Shown here piece by piece: positions 7,881-16,324 of a DNA stretch of 26,924 nt. The DNA lies in NCBI GenBank assembly GCA_934501475.1, contig CAKSUL010000027.1, forward strand, positions 1 through 26,924, given 5' to 3'. This stretch comes from an uncultured Roseovarius sp. (GTDB taxonomy: Bacteria; Pseudomonadota; Alphaproteobacteria; Rhodobacterales; Rhodobacteraceae). Both the position numbers and the translations under genes were made by a program. Position 1 is the stretch's first letter. Every line of letters begins with the position of its first letter. The notes below the pieces were generated by a model. It did not search any database. It saw only the letters and a program-made list of their open reading frames with translations, and was not told where the DNA came from.

Positions 7881-8930
7881 CTATTCCCTCACGACGCGAA
7901 ACCGGGTCAGCAGGATCGCCAGGACCATCAGCAACAAGGCGGTCGCCAGCATGATGTCGGCCAGGTAGGTGGGCACGCCCACGGCGCGGCTCATGCTGTC
8001 GGCGCCGACAAAGATGCCCGCGACGAACAGCGCCGCCCCGATCACCGCCAGCGGGTTGAGCAGCGCCAGCATCGCCACGATGATCCCCGTATAGCCAAAG
8101 CCGGGGCTGAGATCGAGCGTGAGCGCGCCCTTGAGCCCCGCCACTTCGGAGAAACCCGCGAGGGCCGCCAAGCCGCCGGACAAAAGCGCGGTCTTGATCA
8201 GCACCGCGTTGACGGGAATGCCGGCAAATGCCGCCGCCTCGCGGTTCAGGCCGACGGCGCGCATCTCATAGCCCAGGGTCGTGCGCCGCTCGATCACCCA
8301 GACGATCGCGGCCACGATCAGCGCAAGGCCAAAGCCCCAGTGCAGGCGCAGCCCGTCGAGGATGCGGGGCAGGCGGGCCTCGGGGATCAGGCGGGCGGAT
8401 TTGGGCCAGCCCATGCCCATCGGATCCTTCAGCGGCCCCTCGAGCAGCATCGAGACGAACAGCAGGAAGATGAAGTTGAGCAGCAAGGTGGTGACCACCT
8501 CATCGACGCCGAAACGCACCTTGAGCAGCGCCGGCACCAGCAGCACCACAGCGCCCGCCAGCATCGCCGCCAGCATCAGCGTGATCAGCAGCGGTGCCGC
8601 GCCCCATGGCAACAGCCCCGTGCCCAGGACCACGGTGATCAGCGCGCCCGCGTATAGCTGTGCCTCGGCGCCGATGTTCCACAGCCTGGCGCGAAAGGCG
8701 ACGGCGACGGAGAGGCCGGTAAAGATCAGCGGCGTGGCCCGGTTCAGGGTCTCGAGCAGCGCGAACTTGCTGCCGAACGCGCCCTTGAGGATCAGGCCGA
8801 GCACGGAAAACGGATTGGCTCCCGCCACCATCGCCAGCAGCGAGGCAATGACCACCGTGACCACGATCGCCAGCGCGGGCGGGGCAAGGGTGCGGGCCAG
8901 CGACGGGTTGGCGACCGGTTCAAGACGCAT
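7881..8930 (-). CDS. ABC transporter permease, nucleoside/purine BMP type (first subunit)
   Basis: 349 residues, YufP/NupP-like. N-terminal cytoplasmic stub MRLEPVANPSLAR, then a first membrane span (ALAIVVTVVIASLLAMVAG). Conserved family stretches include TPLIFTGLSVAVAFRARLWNIGAEAQ, FGVDEVVTTLLLNFI and the coupling loop RAVGLNREAAAFAGIPV. ATG at 8930 is chosen because GAGGA lies 8-12 bp upstream and it overlaps the ATPase stop by 11 bp. In-frame ATGs at 8954 and 8948 would add only MAMQRTPP. Cotranscribed and translationally coupled with its neighbours in a nucleobase/nucleoside importer. Confidence 0.88.
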   Translation of the reverse strand: MRLEPVANPSLARTLAPPALAIVVTVVIASLLAMVAGANPFSVLGLILKGAFGSKFALLETLNRATPLIFTGLSVAVAFRARLWNIGAEAQLYAGALITVVLGTGLLPWGAAPLLITLMLAAMLAGAVVLLVPALLKVRFGVDEVVTTLLLNFIFLLFVSMLLEGPLKDPMGMGWPKSARLIPEARLPRILDGLRLHWGFGLALIVAAIVWVIERRTTLGYEMRAVGLNREAAAFAGIPVNAVLIKTALLSGGLAALAGFSEVAGLKGALTLDLSPGFGYTGIIVAMLALLNPLAVIGAALFVAGIFVGADSMSRAVGVPTYLADIMLATALLLMVLAILLTRFRVVRE

Positions 8931-10467
8931 GGGCGGCGTCCTCTGCATAGCCATGCCCGGCCATCCACACGCCCAACTGGGCCGGGGTCATGCTGGCGCG
9001 GGGAAATTCGGGTGACAGGCGGCCCTCTGAAATCACATGAATGACGTCCGACAAGCGCATGATTTCATCCAGATCTTCCGAGATCAGCAACACCGCCGCG
9101 CCCCGGTCGCGCGCCGCCAGCAGCTGTGAGTGGACATAGTTCACCGCGCCGATATCCAGCCCGCGCACCGGCTGATTGGCCAGGATGATATCCGGGCTGG
9201 CCTCAAGCACGCGGCCAAGGATCAGCTTTTGCATGTTGCCCCCCGACAGCAGGCGGATGCGGGTGGCGGGGCCGGGACAGCGCACGTCATAGCGCGCGAT
9301 GATGTCGCGGGTGAAACTTTCGGCGCGGGGCCAGTGCATCCAGCCGCGGCTGGAATAGGGCGCGTCCCTGTAGCATTCGAGGATCGCGTTCTCGGTCAGG
9401 TCGAAATCGGCGATGGTGCCGGTCTTGTGGCGGTCCTCGGGGATGCGGGCGATGCCGTTATGCACCGCCATGCGCGGCGACCATACCGGCGGTTGCACGC
9501 CATGCAGCGTCAGGGTGCCCGTGGCAGGGCGGATCAGCCCGCCGATCAGGTCGGCCAGCGCGGCCTGCCCGTTGCCCGACACGCCCGCCAGCCCGGTGAT
9601 CCGGCCCGCGCGCAGATCGAGGCTGAGCGATTTGAGGCCCGGCGCGTTGCCGATATCGGGGGTGCTGACATCGCTCAGTTGCAAGAGCGGCGCACCGGGG
9701 CTGGAGGGTATGATATCGGGTGCATGCACCTCGGAGCCGACCATGAGTGCCGCCAGCGCGTGACGGTCGGTGTCGGCGGTCGCCCCCTCATGCACCAGTT
9801 TGCCGTGGCGCAGGATCAGCACCCGGTCCGAGATCGCCATCACCTCATGCAGCTTGTGGGAGATGAACACGACCGACAGGCCAAGTGCGACCGCCTTGCG
9901 CAGGGTCTCGAACAGATCGTCGGTTTCCTGCGGCGTCAGAACGGCGGTGGGTTCATCCAGGATGAGGATGCGCGCATCGCGGTAAAGCGCCTTGAGGATC
10001 TCGACGCGCTGACGCTCGCCCACGCTCAGCGCGCCGACGCGCGCATCCGGGTCGACCGCCAGCTTGAAATCGGCAGACAGTTGCGCGATGCGCGCCCGTG
10101 CGCCGGCGCGATCCTGGCGCCATGACCAGAGCGGGCGCGTGCCCAGCGTCACGTTTTCCAGCACGGTCATGTTGTCGGCCAGCGTGAAATGCTGATGCAC
10201 CATGCCCACGCCCGCATCCAGCGCGGCGCGCGGATTGCCGGGCTGAAGGCGTTTGCCCATCACCTCGACCGTGCCGCTATCGGCGGTATATTGGCCAAAG
10301 AGGATGTTCATCAGCGTCGTCTTGCCGGCGCCGTTTTCGCCCAAGAGCGCGATCACCTCGCCCTTGTGCAGGGTCAGGGACACCGCATCATTCGCGGTGA
10401 GCGCGCCGAAGGTCTTGGTAATGGCGTCGAGGCGCAGGACAACCTGCGCCTCTTGCGTATCTTTCAT
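8920..10467 (-). CDS. ABC transporter ATP-binding protein, double-domain (sugar/nucleoside type)
   Basis: 515-residue ATPase with two tandem ABC domains, as in RbsA/YufO-type importers. Domain 1: Walker A GENGAGKTT (residues 43-51), signature LSVGERQRVEIL, Walker B ILILDEPTAVL. Domain 2 is degenerate: GVSGNGQAAL in the Walker A position, signature LLSGGNMQKLILGR, and ILANQPVRGLD in place of a canonical DEP Walker B, so only site 1 is likely fully hydrolytic, as usual for this family. ATG at 10467 is preferred; the open frame continues to 10557 but that part overlaps the binding-protein gene. Sixteen bp separate it from the binding-protein stop. Energises uptake of a nucleobase or nucleoside with the two downstream permeases. 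Confidence 0.92.
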   Translation of the reverse strand: MKDTQEAQVVLRLDAITKTFGALTANDAVSLTLHKGEVIALLGENGAGKTTLMNILFGQYTADSGTVEVMGKRLQPGNPRAALDAGVGMVHQHFTLADNMTVLENVTLGTRPLWSWRQDRAGARARIAQLSADFKLAVDPDARVGALSVGERQRVEILKALYRDARILILDEPTAVLTPQETDDLFETLRKAVALGLSVVFISHKLHEVMAISDRVLILRHGKLVHEGATADTDRHALAALMVGSEVHAPDIIPSSPGAPLLQLSDVSTPDIGNAPGLKSLSLDLRAGRITGLAGVSGNGQAALADLIGGLIRPATGTLTLHGVQPPVWSPRMAVHNGIARIPEDRHKTGTIADFDLTENAILECYRDAPYSSRGWMHWPRAESFTRDIIARYDVRCPGPATRIRLLSGGNMQKLILGRVLEASPDIILANQPVRGLDIGAVNYVHSQLLAARDRGAAVLLISEDLDEIMRLSDVIHVISEGRLSPEFPRASMTPAQLGVWMAGHGYAEDAAHAS

Positions 10468-10483
10468 CTGACTTATCGGCCCC

Positions 10484-11509
10484 TTACGACGATTTGGGTT
10501 CGGAGTCGTTGACCTCGACCACCAGTTCGCCCGACAGGATGGCGCGGCGTTTCGCATCGACCAGGTCCAGCGCCTCCTGTGGCACCTTGCCCTCGAATGT
10601 GCCCAGCGGCGCCAGCGTGCAGCCGCCTTCCTTCATCAGGGAATAGACGCCGTAATCGGCGGCCTTGAACGTGCCGGCCTGCACTTCGGCGATGGCCTTG
10701 TCCATCGTCGGCTCGAAATGCCAGATCGCCGAGGCGACCACGGTTTCGGGGTATTCGCTCTGGGTGTCGATCACGTTGCCGATGGCCAGAACGCCCTTTT
10801 CCTGCGCCGCGTCCGAGACGCCGAAACGCTCGGCATAAAGCATGTCCGCGCCGCCCTCGATCATGGCAAAGGCGGTTTCCTTGGCCTTGGGCGGGTCGAA
10901 CCAGGAGCCGATGAAGCTGACCTGGAACGTGATGTCGGGGTTCATTTCCGTCGCACCGGCCATGAAGGCGTGCATCAGGCGGTTGACCTCGGGGATGGGA
11001 AAGCCGCCGACCATGCCGATGCTGCCGGTCTTGGTCATGGCCCCCGCGATGATCCCCGACAGATACGAGGCATCCTGGATATAGTTGTCGAACACCGCGA
11101 AATTGGGCAGCGCATCGTCATGCTTGAAGCTGGAGCCCATCAGGAACGCGACATCGGGATATTCGGCGGCCACTTCGCGCGCTTCGGCCTCGGCGCCGAA
11201 CACCTCACCGACGATCAGGGTATGGCCCGATTCGGCGTATTCACGCAGCACGCGGGCGTAATCCGTGTTCGAGACGTTCTCCGAGAAGGTGTATTCCAGG
11301 TCGCCCCGCTCCTGCGCCGCCAGCGCCGCCTTGTGGATGCGCGAGACCCATTGCTGTTCCACCGGCACGGTATAGACGCCGGCGCATTTGATCGGTGTCG
11401 CGGCCATCAGGCGCGACGGCGTCAGCGCCGCGCCCGCAATCAGGGCGGCCCCGGCGGTGCCTGCCAGAAAATGACGCCGGCTGAGTGTGGTCTTGCTGAG
11501 ATGGATCAT
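10484..11509 (-). CDS. BMP-family periplasmic binding protein (Tat-exported), nucleoside/nucleobase ABC importer
   Basis: 341 residues. The N-terminus LSRRHFLAGTAGAALIAGAA carries a twin-arginine motif followed by a hydrophobic stretch and a probable AMA cleavage site near residue 36, so it is exported folded through Tat. The body matches the BMP/PnrA (Med) fold: AGVYTVPVEQQWVSRIHKA, YADSG-like EYAESGHTLIVGEVFGAEA, DNYIQDASYLSGIIAG, KTGSIGMVGGFPIPEVNR and GGADMLYAERFGV. Homologues bind purine or pyrimidine nucleosides or bases. ATG at 11509 has GGAGAGGA 7-14 bp upstream. First gene of a five-gene minus-strand operon ending in a cytosine-deaminase-like enzyme, which argues for a pyrimidine base as ligand. 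Confidence 0.92.
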   Translation of the reverse strand: MIHLSKTTLSRRHFLAGTAGAALIAGAALTPSRLMAATPIKCAGVYTVPVEQQWVSRIHKAALAAQERGDLEYTFSENVSNTDYARVLREYAESGHTLIVGEVFGAEAEAREVAAEYPDVAFLMGSSFKHDDALPNFAVFDNYIQDASYLSGIIAGAMTKTGSIGMVGGFPIPEVNRLMHAFMAGATEMNPDITFQVSFIGSWFDPPKAKETAFAMIEGGADMLYAERFGVSDAAQEKGVLAIGNVIDTQSEYPETVVASAIWHFEPTMDKAIAEVQAGTFKAADYGVYSLMKEGGCTLAPLGTFEGKVPQEALDLVDAKRRAILSGELVVEVNDSEPKSS

Positions 11510-11544
11510 GGGTCAGTCCTCTCCGTTGTTGTTGTTATCGTTGT

Positions 11545-11560
11545 TTGACCAAACGGTAAA
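11545..11560. promoter_or_regulatory. RutR-like operator upstream of the BMP transporter/deaminase operon
   Basis: TTGACCAAACGGTAAA matches 12 of the 14 fixed positions of the E. coli RutR consensus TTGACCAnnTGGTCAA. RutR is a TetR-family repressor that responds to uracil and thymine. On the minus strand the site overlaps a possible -35 (TTTACC) placed 17 bp from TAACAA, so binding would block the promoter. It lies 36 bp upstream of the BMP start codon. No TetR-type gene is in the window. Confidence 0.5.
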
Positions 11561-11794
11561 ATCACAGCCCGGCAAAAGCCAGATGTTTTTGATCCCCAAT
11601 GGTCGTGCAGCGCCGCCAATCTGCCCGTTTGCGTCCGAGTTGACCAGTGGTGTTGCGCGGGGTTTCGTCAGGTCATCCTGCGCCTGTGGGTTAGCGACCG
11701 GGCGCGCGGACAGGATTCACCGCTTTCGGGGGCTGCGCGAAACGGTCTAGACATGATTGGACGGGGCGCGAGGGCGAATAAAAGGGGGCAGGGC
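11561..11794. other. Remainder of divergent intergenic region between BMP operon and LysR gene
   Basis: Apart from the RutR-like site next to the BMP gene, no clear gene or RNA is seen. A weak LysR-gene promoter may lie close to its start (AATAAA at 11777-11782), but this is not convincing. Confidence 0.3.
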
Positions 11795-12685
11795 ATGGCC
11801 AAGGGAATACCGCAACTGGCGATGTTGCAGGCATTTGAGGCGGCGGGGCGATTGGGCAGCCTGCGCGCCGCCGCACAAGAGCTGAACCTGACGCCTTCGG
11901 CGATCAGCCACCGGATCAGCGCGCTTGAATCGCTGCTGGAGGTGGCGCTGTTCGAGCGCAAGGGCAGGGGCCTGGCGCTGACCCGCGAGGGGCGCAGCTA
12001 TCTGGGCGGGATCCGCCCGGGGCTGGATCAACTCAGGACCGCCGCCGACCGCATTCGCCATCCCGGCGTGGCGGGGCCGCTGACGATCCGGCTTTATCCG
12101 ACCTTCGCACAGCGCTGGCTGATCCCGCGCCTGCCCGATTTCACCCGCCAATATCCGGATGTCGAACTGCACCTCGTCAACACGCAGCAGCCGCTGGATT
12201 TTTCCGCCGGTGAAACCGATCTTGCGATCGAACATGCAAGCGGACCGCTGACCGGCTATTGCTGTGACCGGCTGGTGCAGGAAGAGGTGGTGCCGGTGTG
12301 CAGCGAGGCGCTCTATGTGGCGTGCGGGCGCCCGGACCGGTGGGCGGCGCTCAACGGCATGGACCGGCTGCATTGTTCGCTGCATCCCGATGAATGGCGC
12401 TGGTGGCTTGAGAAGGTCGGGTTCCAGGATGAATTCAGCGGCCGCAACCACCACATGAACACACGCGATTCGGTGATTGCGGCGGTCGAGGCCGGTCTGG
12501 GCGTCGGGATGGCGCATCTGCCGCTGATCAACGACACGCTGCGCGAAAAGCAGTTGATTGCCCCGTTCGGCCCGCCCGTTCCCAAAAAGACGCCCTATTC
12601 GCTGATCACCACCCCCGAACGCTATGACCTAGCGCGGGTCGCGGCGTTTCGCGACTGGATCCTTGTGGCGGCCAAGTCGGCATAG
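11795..12685 (+). CDS. LysR-type transcriptional regulator, GcvA-like
   Basis: 296 residues from ATG 11795 (MAKGIPQLAML), chosen over the in-frame ATG at 11753 because AAGGGGG lies about 8 bp upstream and the length then fits the family. N-terminal winged helix: LQAFEAAGRLGSLRAAAQEL, with recognition helix LTPSAISHRISALESLL and FERKGRGLALTREG. The C-terminal periplasmic-binding-like effector domain starts with GPLTIRLYPTFAQRWLIPRL, very close to GcvA-group proteins. It is divergent from the pyrimidine transporter operon and just upstream of the GlpD-like operon. Standard LysR logic favours control of the divergent operon, but either target is possible. Confidence 0.9.
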   Translation: MAKGIPQLAMLQAFEAAGRLGSLRAAAQELNLTPSAISHRISALESLLEVALFERKGRGLALTREGRSYLGGIRPGLDQLRTAADRIRHPGVAGPLTIRLYPTFAQRWLIPRLPDFTRQYPDVELHLVNTQQPLDFSAGETDLAIEHASGPLTGYCCDRLVQEEVVPVCSEALYVACGRPDRWAALNGMDRLHCSLHPDEWRWWLEKVGFQDEFSGRNHHMNTRDSVIAAVEAGLGVGMAHLPLINDTLREKQLIAPFGPPVPKKTPYSLITTPERYDLARVAAFRDWILVAAKSA

Positions 12686-12743
12686 GACCAGACGATTTGA
12701 GGCGCAGGGCAGGAGCGCAAGGCGATTGCTGAAGGGTGTCGCC

Positions 12744-12771
12744 CTGACAGGTGACAAGATTTCACTATAAA
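12744..12771 (+). promoter_or_regulatory. Strong sigma-70-like promoter for the GlpD-like/peptide-transporter operon
   Basis: CTGACA (12744-12749) and TATAAA (12766-12771) separated by 16 bp; each box matches 5 of 6 consensus positions. Transcription would start near 12778, giving a leader of about 85 to 100 bases that contains a 9-codon open frame. Confidence 0.6.
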
Positions 12772-12863
12772 TTGCCGCGCCGTTCAGTAATGCTCACCAA
12801 TAAGCAATGCCACGCTGGCCCGCCACAGGGGCAGACCGGCGCCAGGCGACAAGGGGAGCGAAC

Positions 12864-12893
12864 ATGCGCAAGTGGCACCATGAACAGCGTTGA
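12864..12893 (+). CDS. Possible 9-codon leader ORF overlapping the start of the GlpD-like gene
   Basis: ATG at 12864 follows a very good Shine-Dalgarno (AAGGGGAG, 12851-12858, 5 bp spacing) and encodes MRKWHHEQR before TGA at 12891-12893. The main gene starts inside it at 12880 in another frame, without a good ribosome binding site of its own. It may translationally couple the main gene. It could equally be chance. Confidence 0.3.
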   Translation: MRKWHHEQR

Positions 12894-14448
12894 TGCGGCA
12901 CAGGCCCGCCCGGCATTGGACGATATCGCCGGGCGCGTCTTTGACGTGGCCGTGATCGGCGGCGGCATCAACGGCACCCATACGGCACAGACGCTGGTCG
13001 CGCAGGGCTATAGCGTGCTGTTGGTCGAGGCGCAGGATTTCGGCTCGGGGGCCAGCGGCAGATCGGGCCGCCTGATGCATTACGGCTTGCGCTATCTCGA
13101 CCGGGGAGAGCCGCTGTGGAACTATTTCAAGAACCCCGGCTGGTTCATCCGTCAATGCGGGCGCGCGCGCGACACCATGCTGCACCGCGCCGAAATGGTG
13201 CGCGACATGCCCGAGCGCCTGATCCCCTACACGATGTATGTGCCGGTCTACCGCGACGATCATGTGGCACCCTGGCAGATGTCGGCGGGGCTGCGCCTGA
13301 TCAACCTGATCTCGCGCTGCGATCTGCCGGTCGAGTGGCGCCGCATCCCCCGGGATGAGTGGGACAAGACCCCCTTTGTCAAGGAATGCCGTGACCGCGG
13401 ACAGTTGCAGGCGGTGTTCGCGATCACCGAACATCGCTATGACTGGCCCGAGCGGCTGGTGGCGGATTATGTGCTGGACGCGGCGCGGATGGGGGCGGTC
13501 TGCCGCAACTACACCAGGCTGCAAAAGCTGGAGCGCGACAGCGACGGCACCCTGCGCCTGACCTTGCAGGATACCTTGGGCGACGCGGCCCCGATCACCG
13601 CCAACGCGCGGCGCGTGGTCAACACCGCCGGGGCGTGGATAGATCAGGTGCTGGGCGCATCGGGGCTGACCGCGACCCGCCAGATCGCGGCGACCAAGGG
13701 CGTTCATGCCGCCGTGCGCCTGCCCGCCAGGTTCCGCGACCAGGCGTTCGCGCATTTCACCTCGGGGTCTTATCCCTATTATTTCCTGCCATGGCGCGAT
13801 CTGCATTACATCGGCCCGACCGAAACCCATTATGAGGGTGATCCGGCGGATGTGCGCGCCAATGACGATGATCTGGACTGGCTGATCGTCGAGGCCAACC
13901 GCATGATGCCGGGGCTGCACCTGACGCGCGATGATCTGGTCTATCACTGGGCCGGGGTGCGCCCGATGCCGCATATTCCGGGCTACAAGGGCAAACAGAA
14001 CCTCGTGCCCGAATTTCACACCCATGACGCCGAGGGCTTTCCCGATCTGCTGTCGGTGCCGGGCGGGGCGTTGATGGTGCATCGCAAGACCGGGCGGCGC
14101 GCGGCCGGGATCGTCGCGCGCGGGCTGACGCCATCGGGCGCCCCGCAGGCGGCGCAAACCGGCACGCGCCACCTGCGCGCGGATACCAACTCGCCCCCCC
14201 TGACCGAGGCCGATCCCAGCGTGCGCCTGGCGCATCTGGTGGATGTCGCACGCGAGGAAATGCTGGTGCATCTGACGGATATTCTGCTGCGCCGCACCGG
14301 GCTTTTGTGGACAGGAACGCTGACTGAAGCTAACGTTTCAATAGCGGCAGACACGATCGGCGAGACCATGGGATGGTCCGAGGCCGAAAAACGCAATGAG
14401 GTGGCGCACTGCCTGAGCCAACTGGAGACACATTATCACGGCACATGA
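12880..14448 (+). CDS. FAD-dependent oxidoreductase of the glycerol-3-phosphate dehydrogenase (GlpD) family
   Basis: 522 residues. N-terminal dinucleotide fold FDVAVIGGGINGTHTAQTLV (residues 21-40), then VEAQDFGSGASGRSGRLMHYGLRYLDRG, the GlpD family segment that binds FAD near its isoalloxazine ring. True GlpD proteins typically have HGGLRYL, here HYGLRYL. NTAGAWIDQVLG is the second FAD motif. The C-terminal DAO_C region REEMLVHLTDILLRRTGLLW is conserved. Start at 12880 gives the correct family N-terminus; the longer frame to 12751 adds an unlike 43-residue tail. Likely oxidises a glycerol-3-phosphate-like or other polar alcohol or amine at the membrane, passing electrons to quinone. It heads a cluster with a peptide-type transporter and demethylase-like flavoenzymes, so its substrate may not be glycerol-3-phosphate. 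Confidence 0.85.
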   Translation: MNSVDAAQARPALDDIAGRVFDVAVIGGGINGTHTAQTLVAQGYSVLLVEAQDFGSGASGRSGRLMHYGLRYLDRGEPLWNYFKNPGWFIRQCGRARDTMLHRAEMVRDMPERLIPYTMYVPVYRDDHVAPWQMSAGLRLINLISRCDLPVEWRRIPRDEWDKTPFVKECRDRGQLQAVFAITEHRYDWPERLVADYVLDAARMGAVCRNYTRLQKLERDSDGTLRLTLQDTLGDAAPITANARRVVNTAGAWIDQVLGASGLTATRQIAATKGVHAAVRLPARFRDQAFAHFTSGSYPYYFLPWRDLHYIGPTETHYEGDPADVRANDDDLDWLIVEANRMMPGLHLTRDDLVYHWAGVRPMPHIPGYKGKQNLVPEFHTHDAEGFPDLLSVPGGALMVHRKTGRRAAGIVARGLTPSGAPQAAQTGTRHLRADTNSPPLTEADPSVRLAHLVDVAREEMLVHLTDILLRRTGLLWTGTLTEANVSIAADTIGETMGWSEAEKRNEVAHCLSQLETHYHGT

Positions 14449-14456
14449 CCACCAGC

Positions 14457-14476
14457 GCAGGTGCCGGGAAACCTGC
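14457..14476 (+). other. Small hairpin after the GlpD-like gene
   Basis: GCAGGT / ACCTGC around an 8-nt loop, followed by CCTTTG. It could be a weak terminator or an intercistronic processing hairpin between the oxidoreductase and transporter genes. A second short inverted repeat GCCGC / GCGGC lies at 14541-14558. Confidence 0.3.
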
Positions 14477-14575
14477 CCTTTGAAACGATCAGGATTGCGG
14501 CATGGCCCGGCACGGGGCCAACGCATGAGCGCACTGAAAAGCCGCAGGAAATAGCGGCGCAGGTTCGATAACCGA

Positions 14576-14601
14576 ACGTCCAACACATTCACGTCCAACA
14601 C
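14576..14601 (+). repeat. Direct repeat ACGTCCAACAC upstream of the binding-protein gene
   Basis: The 11-mer ACGTCCAACAC occurs at 14576-14586 and 14591-14601, a 15-bp period, ending 13 bp before the ATG and abutting the ribosome binding site AAGGGAG. It may be a regulator site (AraC-type proteins bind direct repeats) or a simple local duplication. Confidence 0.45.
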
Positions 14602-14614
14602 CAAGGGAGATACC

Positions 14615-16248
14615 ATGTCAGATTTCAAATCGAACGATCCGCGCTTTGGCGCTCTGGGCCAGGACGACAACGACCGGGTCTATGAGATGATCAGGCGCGG
14701 CGCATCGCGCCGTCAGGTCATGCAGTGGTTCATGGCCGCAGGCGCCACTGCCGCCGCGTCCGGGGCGCTGTTCGGCAGCGCCGGCAAGGCCTTTGCCGAA
14801 ACCCCCAAACGGGGCGGGCGGCTGGTGATGGCGTTTGACCAACACGGGCCCAACGATACGCTGGACCCGATCCTGGGCACCGCCGCGGTCGATTATTTCC
14901 GCGGCCGGATGTATTATGGCTCGCTCACGCGGCTGACCGATAGCCTGGACTATGAGCCTGAACTGGCCGAGGAAATCCTGTCCAACGATGATGCGACGGT
15001 CTGGACCTTCAAGCTGCGCAAGGGGGTGGAATTCCACGACGGCAAGGAAATGACCGCCGATGACGTGATCTACACGATGAGCCGCCACATGGGTGAATCG
15101 TCGGTGTCCAAGGCGGCGTCGCTGGTCAACATGGTCGAGAAATGGGAAAAGGTGAACGACCACGAGGTGCGCGCCGTCCTGGCCTCGCCCAATGCCGATC
15201 TGCCGATTGCCCTTGGCACGTTCCACTTCAAGATCGTGCGCGACGGCACCACCGATTTCTCCACCGCCAACGGCACCGGTCCCTACCGCGCCAAGGAATT
15301 CAAGCCGGGCGTGCGCTCGATCGGGACGCCGTTCGAGAATTTCTGGGGCGAGGGCGGCTATCTCGACGAGATGGAGACCTATGGCATCGGCGATCCGGTG
15401 TCGCGTCTCAACGCCTTCATGGCGGGGGATGTCGATGCGATGATCAACCTGCCGCCCAAGGCGATCGAACAGGTCGAAGCCGCGACAGGCAAGGGCATCT
15501 GGACGCTGAAATCCGGGGCCTATGTCAATATCTGCCCGCGTCTGGACCTTCAGCAGACCAACAACATGCATATGTGGAAGGCGATGCAGTTGTTGCAGGA
15601 CCGCCAGCGCATGCTGCAGGGCGTGCTGAAAAATCAGGGCACGCTGGGCAATGACCAGCCGATCAACGAGGCCTATTTCGACCATTGCCCCGACATCCCG
15701 CAACGCGAACTGGACCCTGAAAAGGCCAAATGGCATTGGGACCAGTCCGGTCTGGGATCGACCCCGGTCCCGGTCGTCACGGCCGAACTGGCCCCCGGCG
15801 CGGTCGAGCAATGTCTGTTCATGCAGCGCGAAGGCCGCAAGATCGGCGCCAATTTCGACGTCAAGAAGGTGACGACAGACGGCTATTACGGTGCCGTCTG
15901 GCTGAAAGAGCCGATCTTTACCACCTCCTGGAACATGCGCCCGACGGCCAATGTCCACATGACCCTGGCCTTCAAGAGCGACGCCGCCTGGAACGAGACC
16001 CGCTGGAAGAACGAGAAGTTCGACCAGACGCTGCTGGCGGTGCGTGGCGTGGCGTGACCGATCCCGAAAAGCGCAAGCAGATGTATTGCGACCTTCAGAC
16101 CATGATCCACGAGGAAAACGGCATGTCGATCGCGGCGCATCGCAACTATGTGGATGCGGCGGCGGATCACGTCAAAGGGCGCACCTATGTGCCGCTCAAC
16201 AACTTTGGCGGCGCGGAATCGGCCGTCACCCTCTGGCGCGATTCCTGA
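14615..16248 (+). pseudogene. Dipeptide/peptide-type ABC transporter substrate-binding protein, frameshifted near its C-terminus
   Basis: Family 5 extracellular solute-binding protein. ATG 14615 has AAGGGAG upstream. The N-terminus has SRRQVMQWFMAAGATAAASG, a Tat-like signal, cleaved probably after AFA (residue 61). The mature start KRGGRLVMAFDQHGPNDTLDP and the YEPELAEEI...WTFKLRKGVEFHDGKEMTADDV region (residues about 112-150) are diagnostic. The frame stops at 16055-16057 after LLAVRGVA, but the sequence continues in another frame as TDPEKRKQMYCDLQTMIHEE and on to VTLWRDS at 16248. The shift coincides with CGTGG CGTGG CGTGA (16043-16057): removing one 5-bp copy restores an uninterrupted 542-residue protein. 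As written the last 62 or so residues are lost; a sequencing error is possible. Confidence 0.85.
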
Positions 16249-16324
16249 TCGCCGGACGCTCACCTGACGGCCCTGCATCGCGGTGCGGGGCCGCACCTCT
16301 TTTCCTGATTGGCGGTGGGACAAT

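Noticed and set aside
11510..11752. Purine riboswitch for the BMP transporter operon
   Set aside because: Only 36 bp lie between the operator-like site and the start codon, and no three-way-junction pattern is visible.
16043..16070. Programmed ribosomal frameshift in the binding-protein gene
   Set aside because: No slippery heptamer or downstream pseudoknot; a 5-bp tandem duplication explains the shift exactly.
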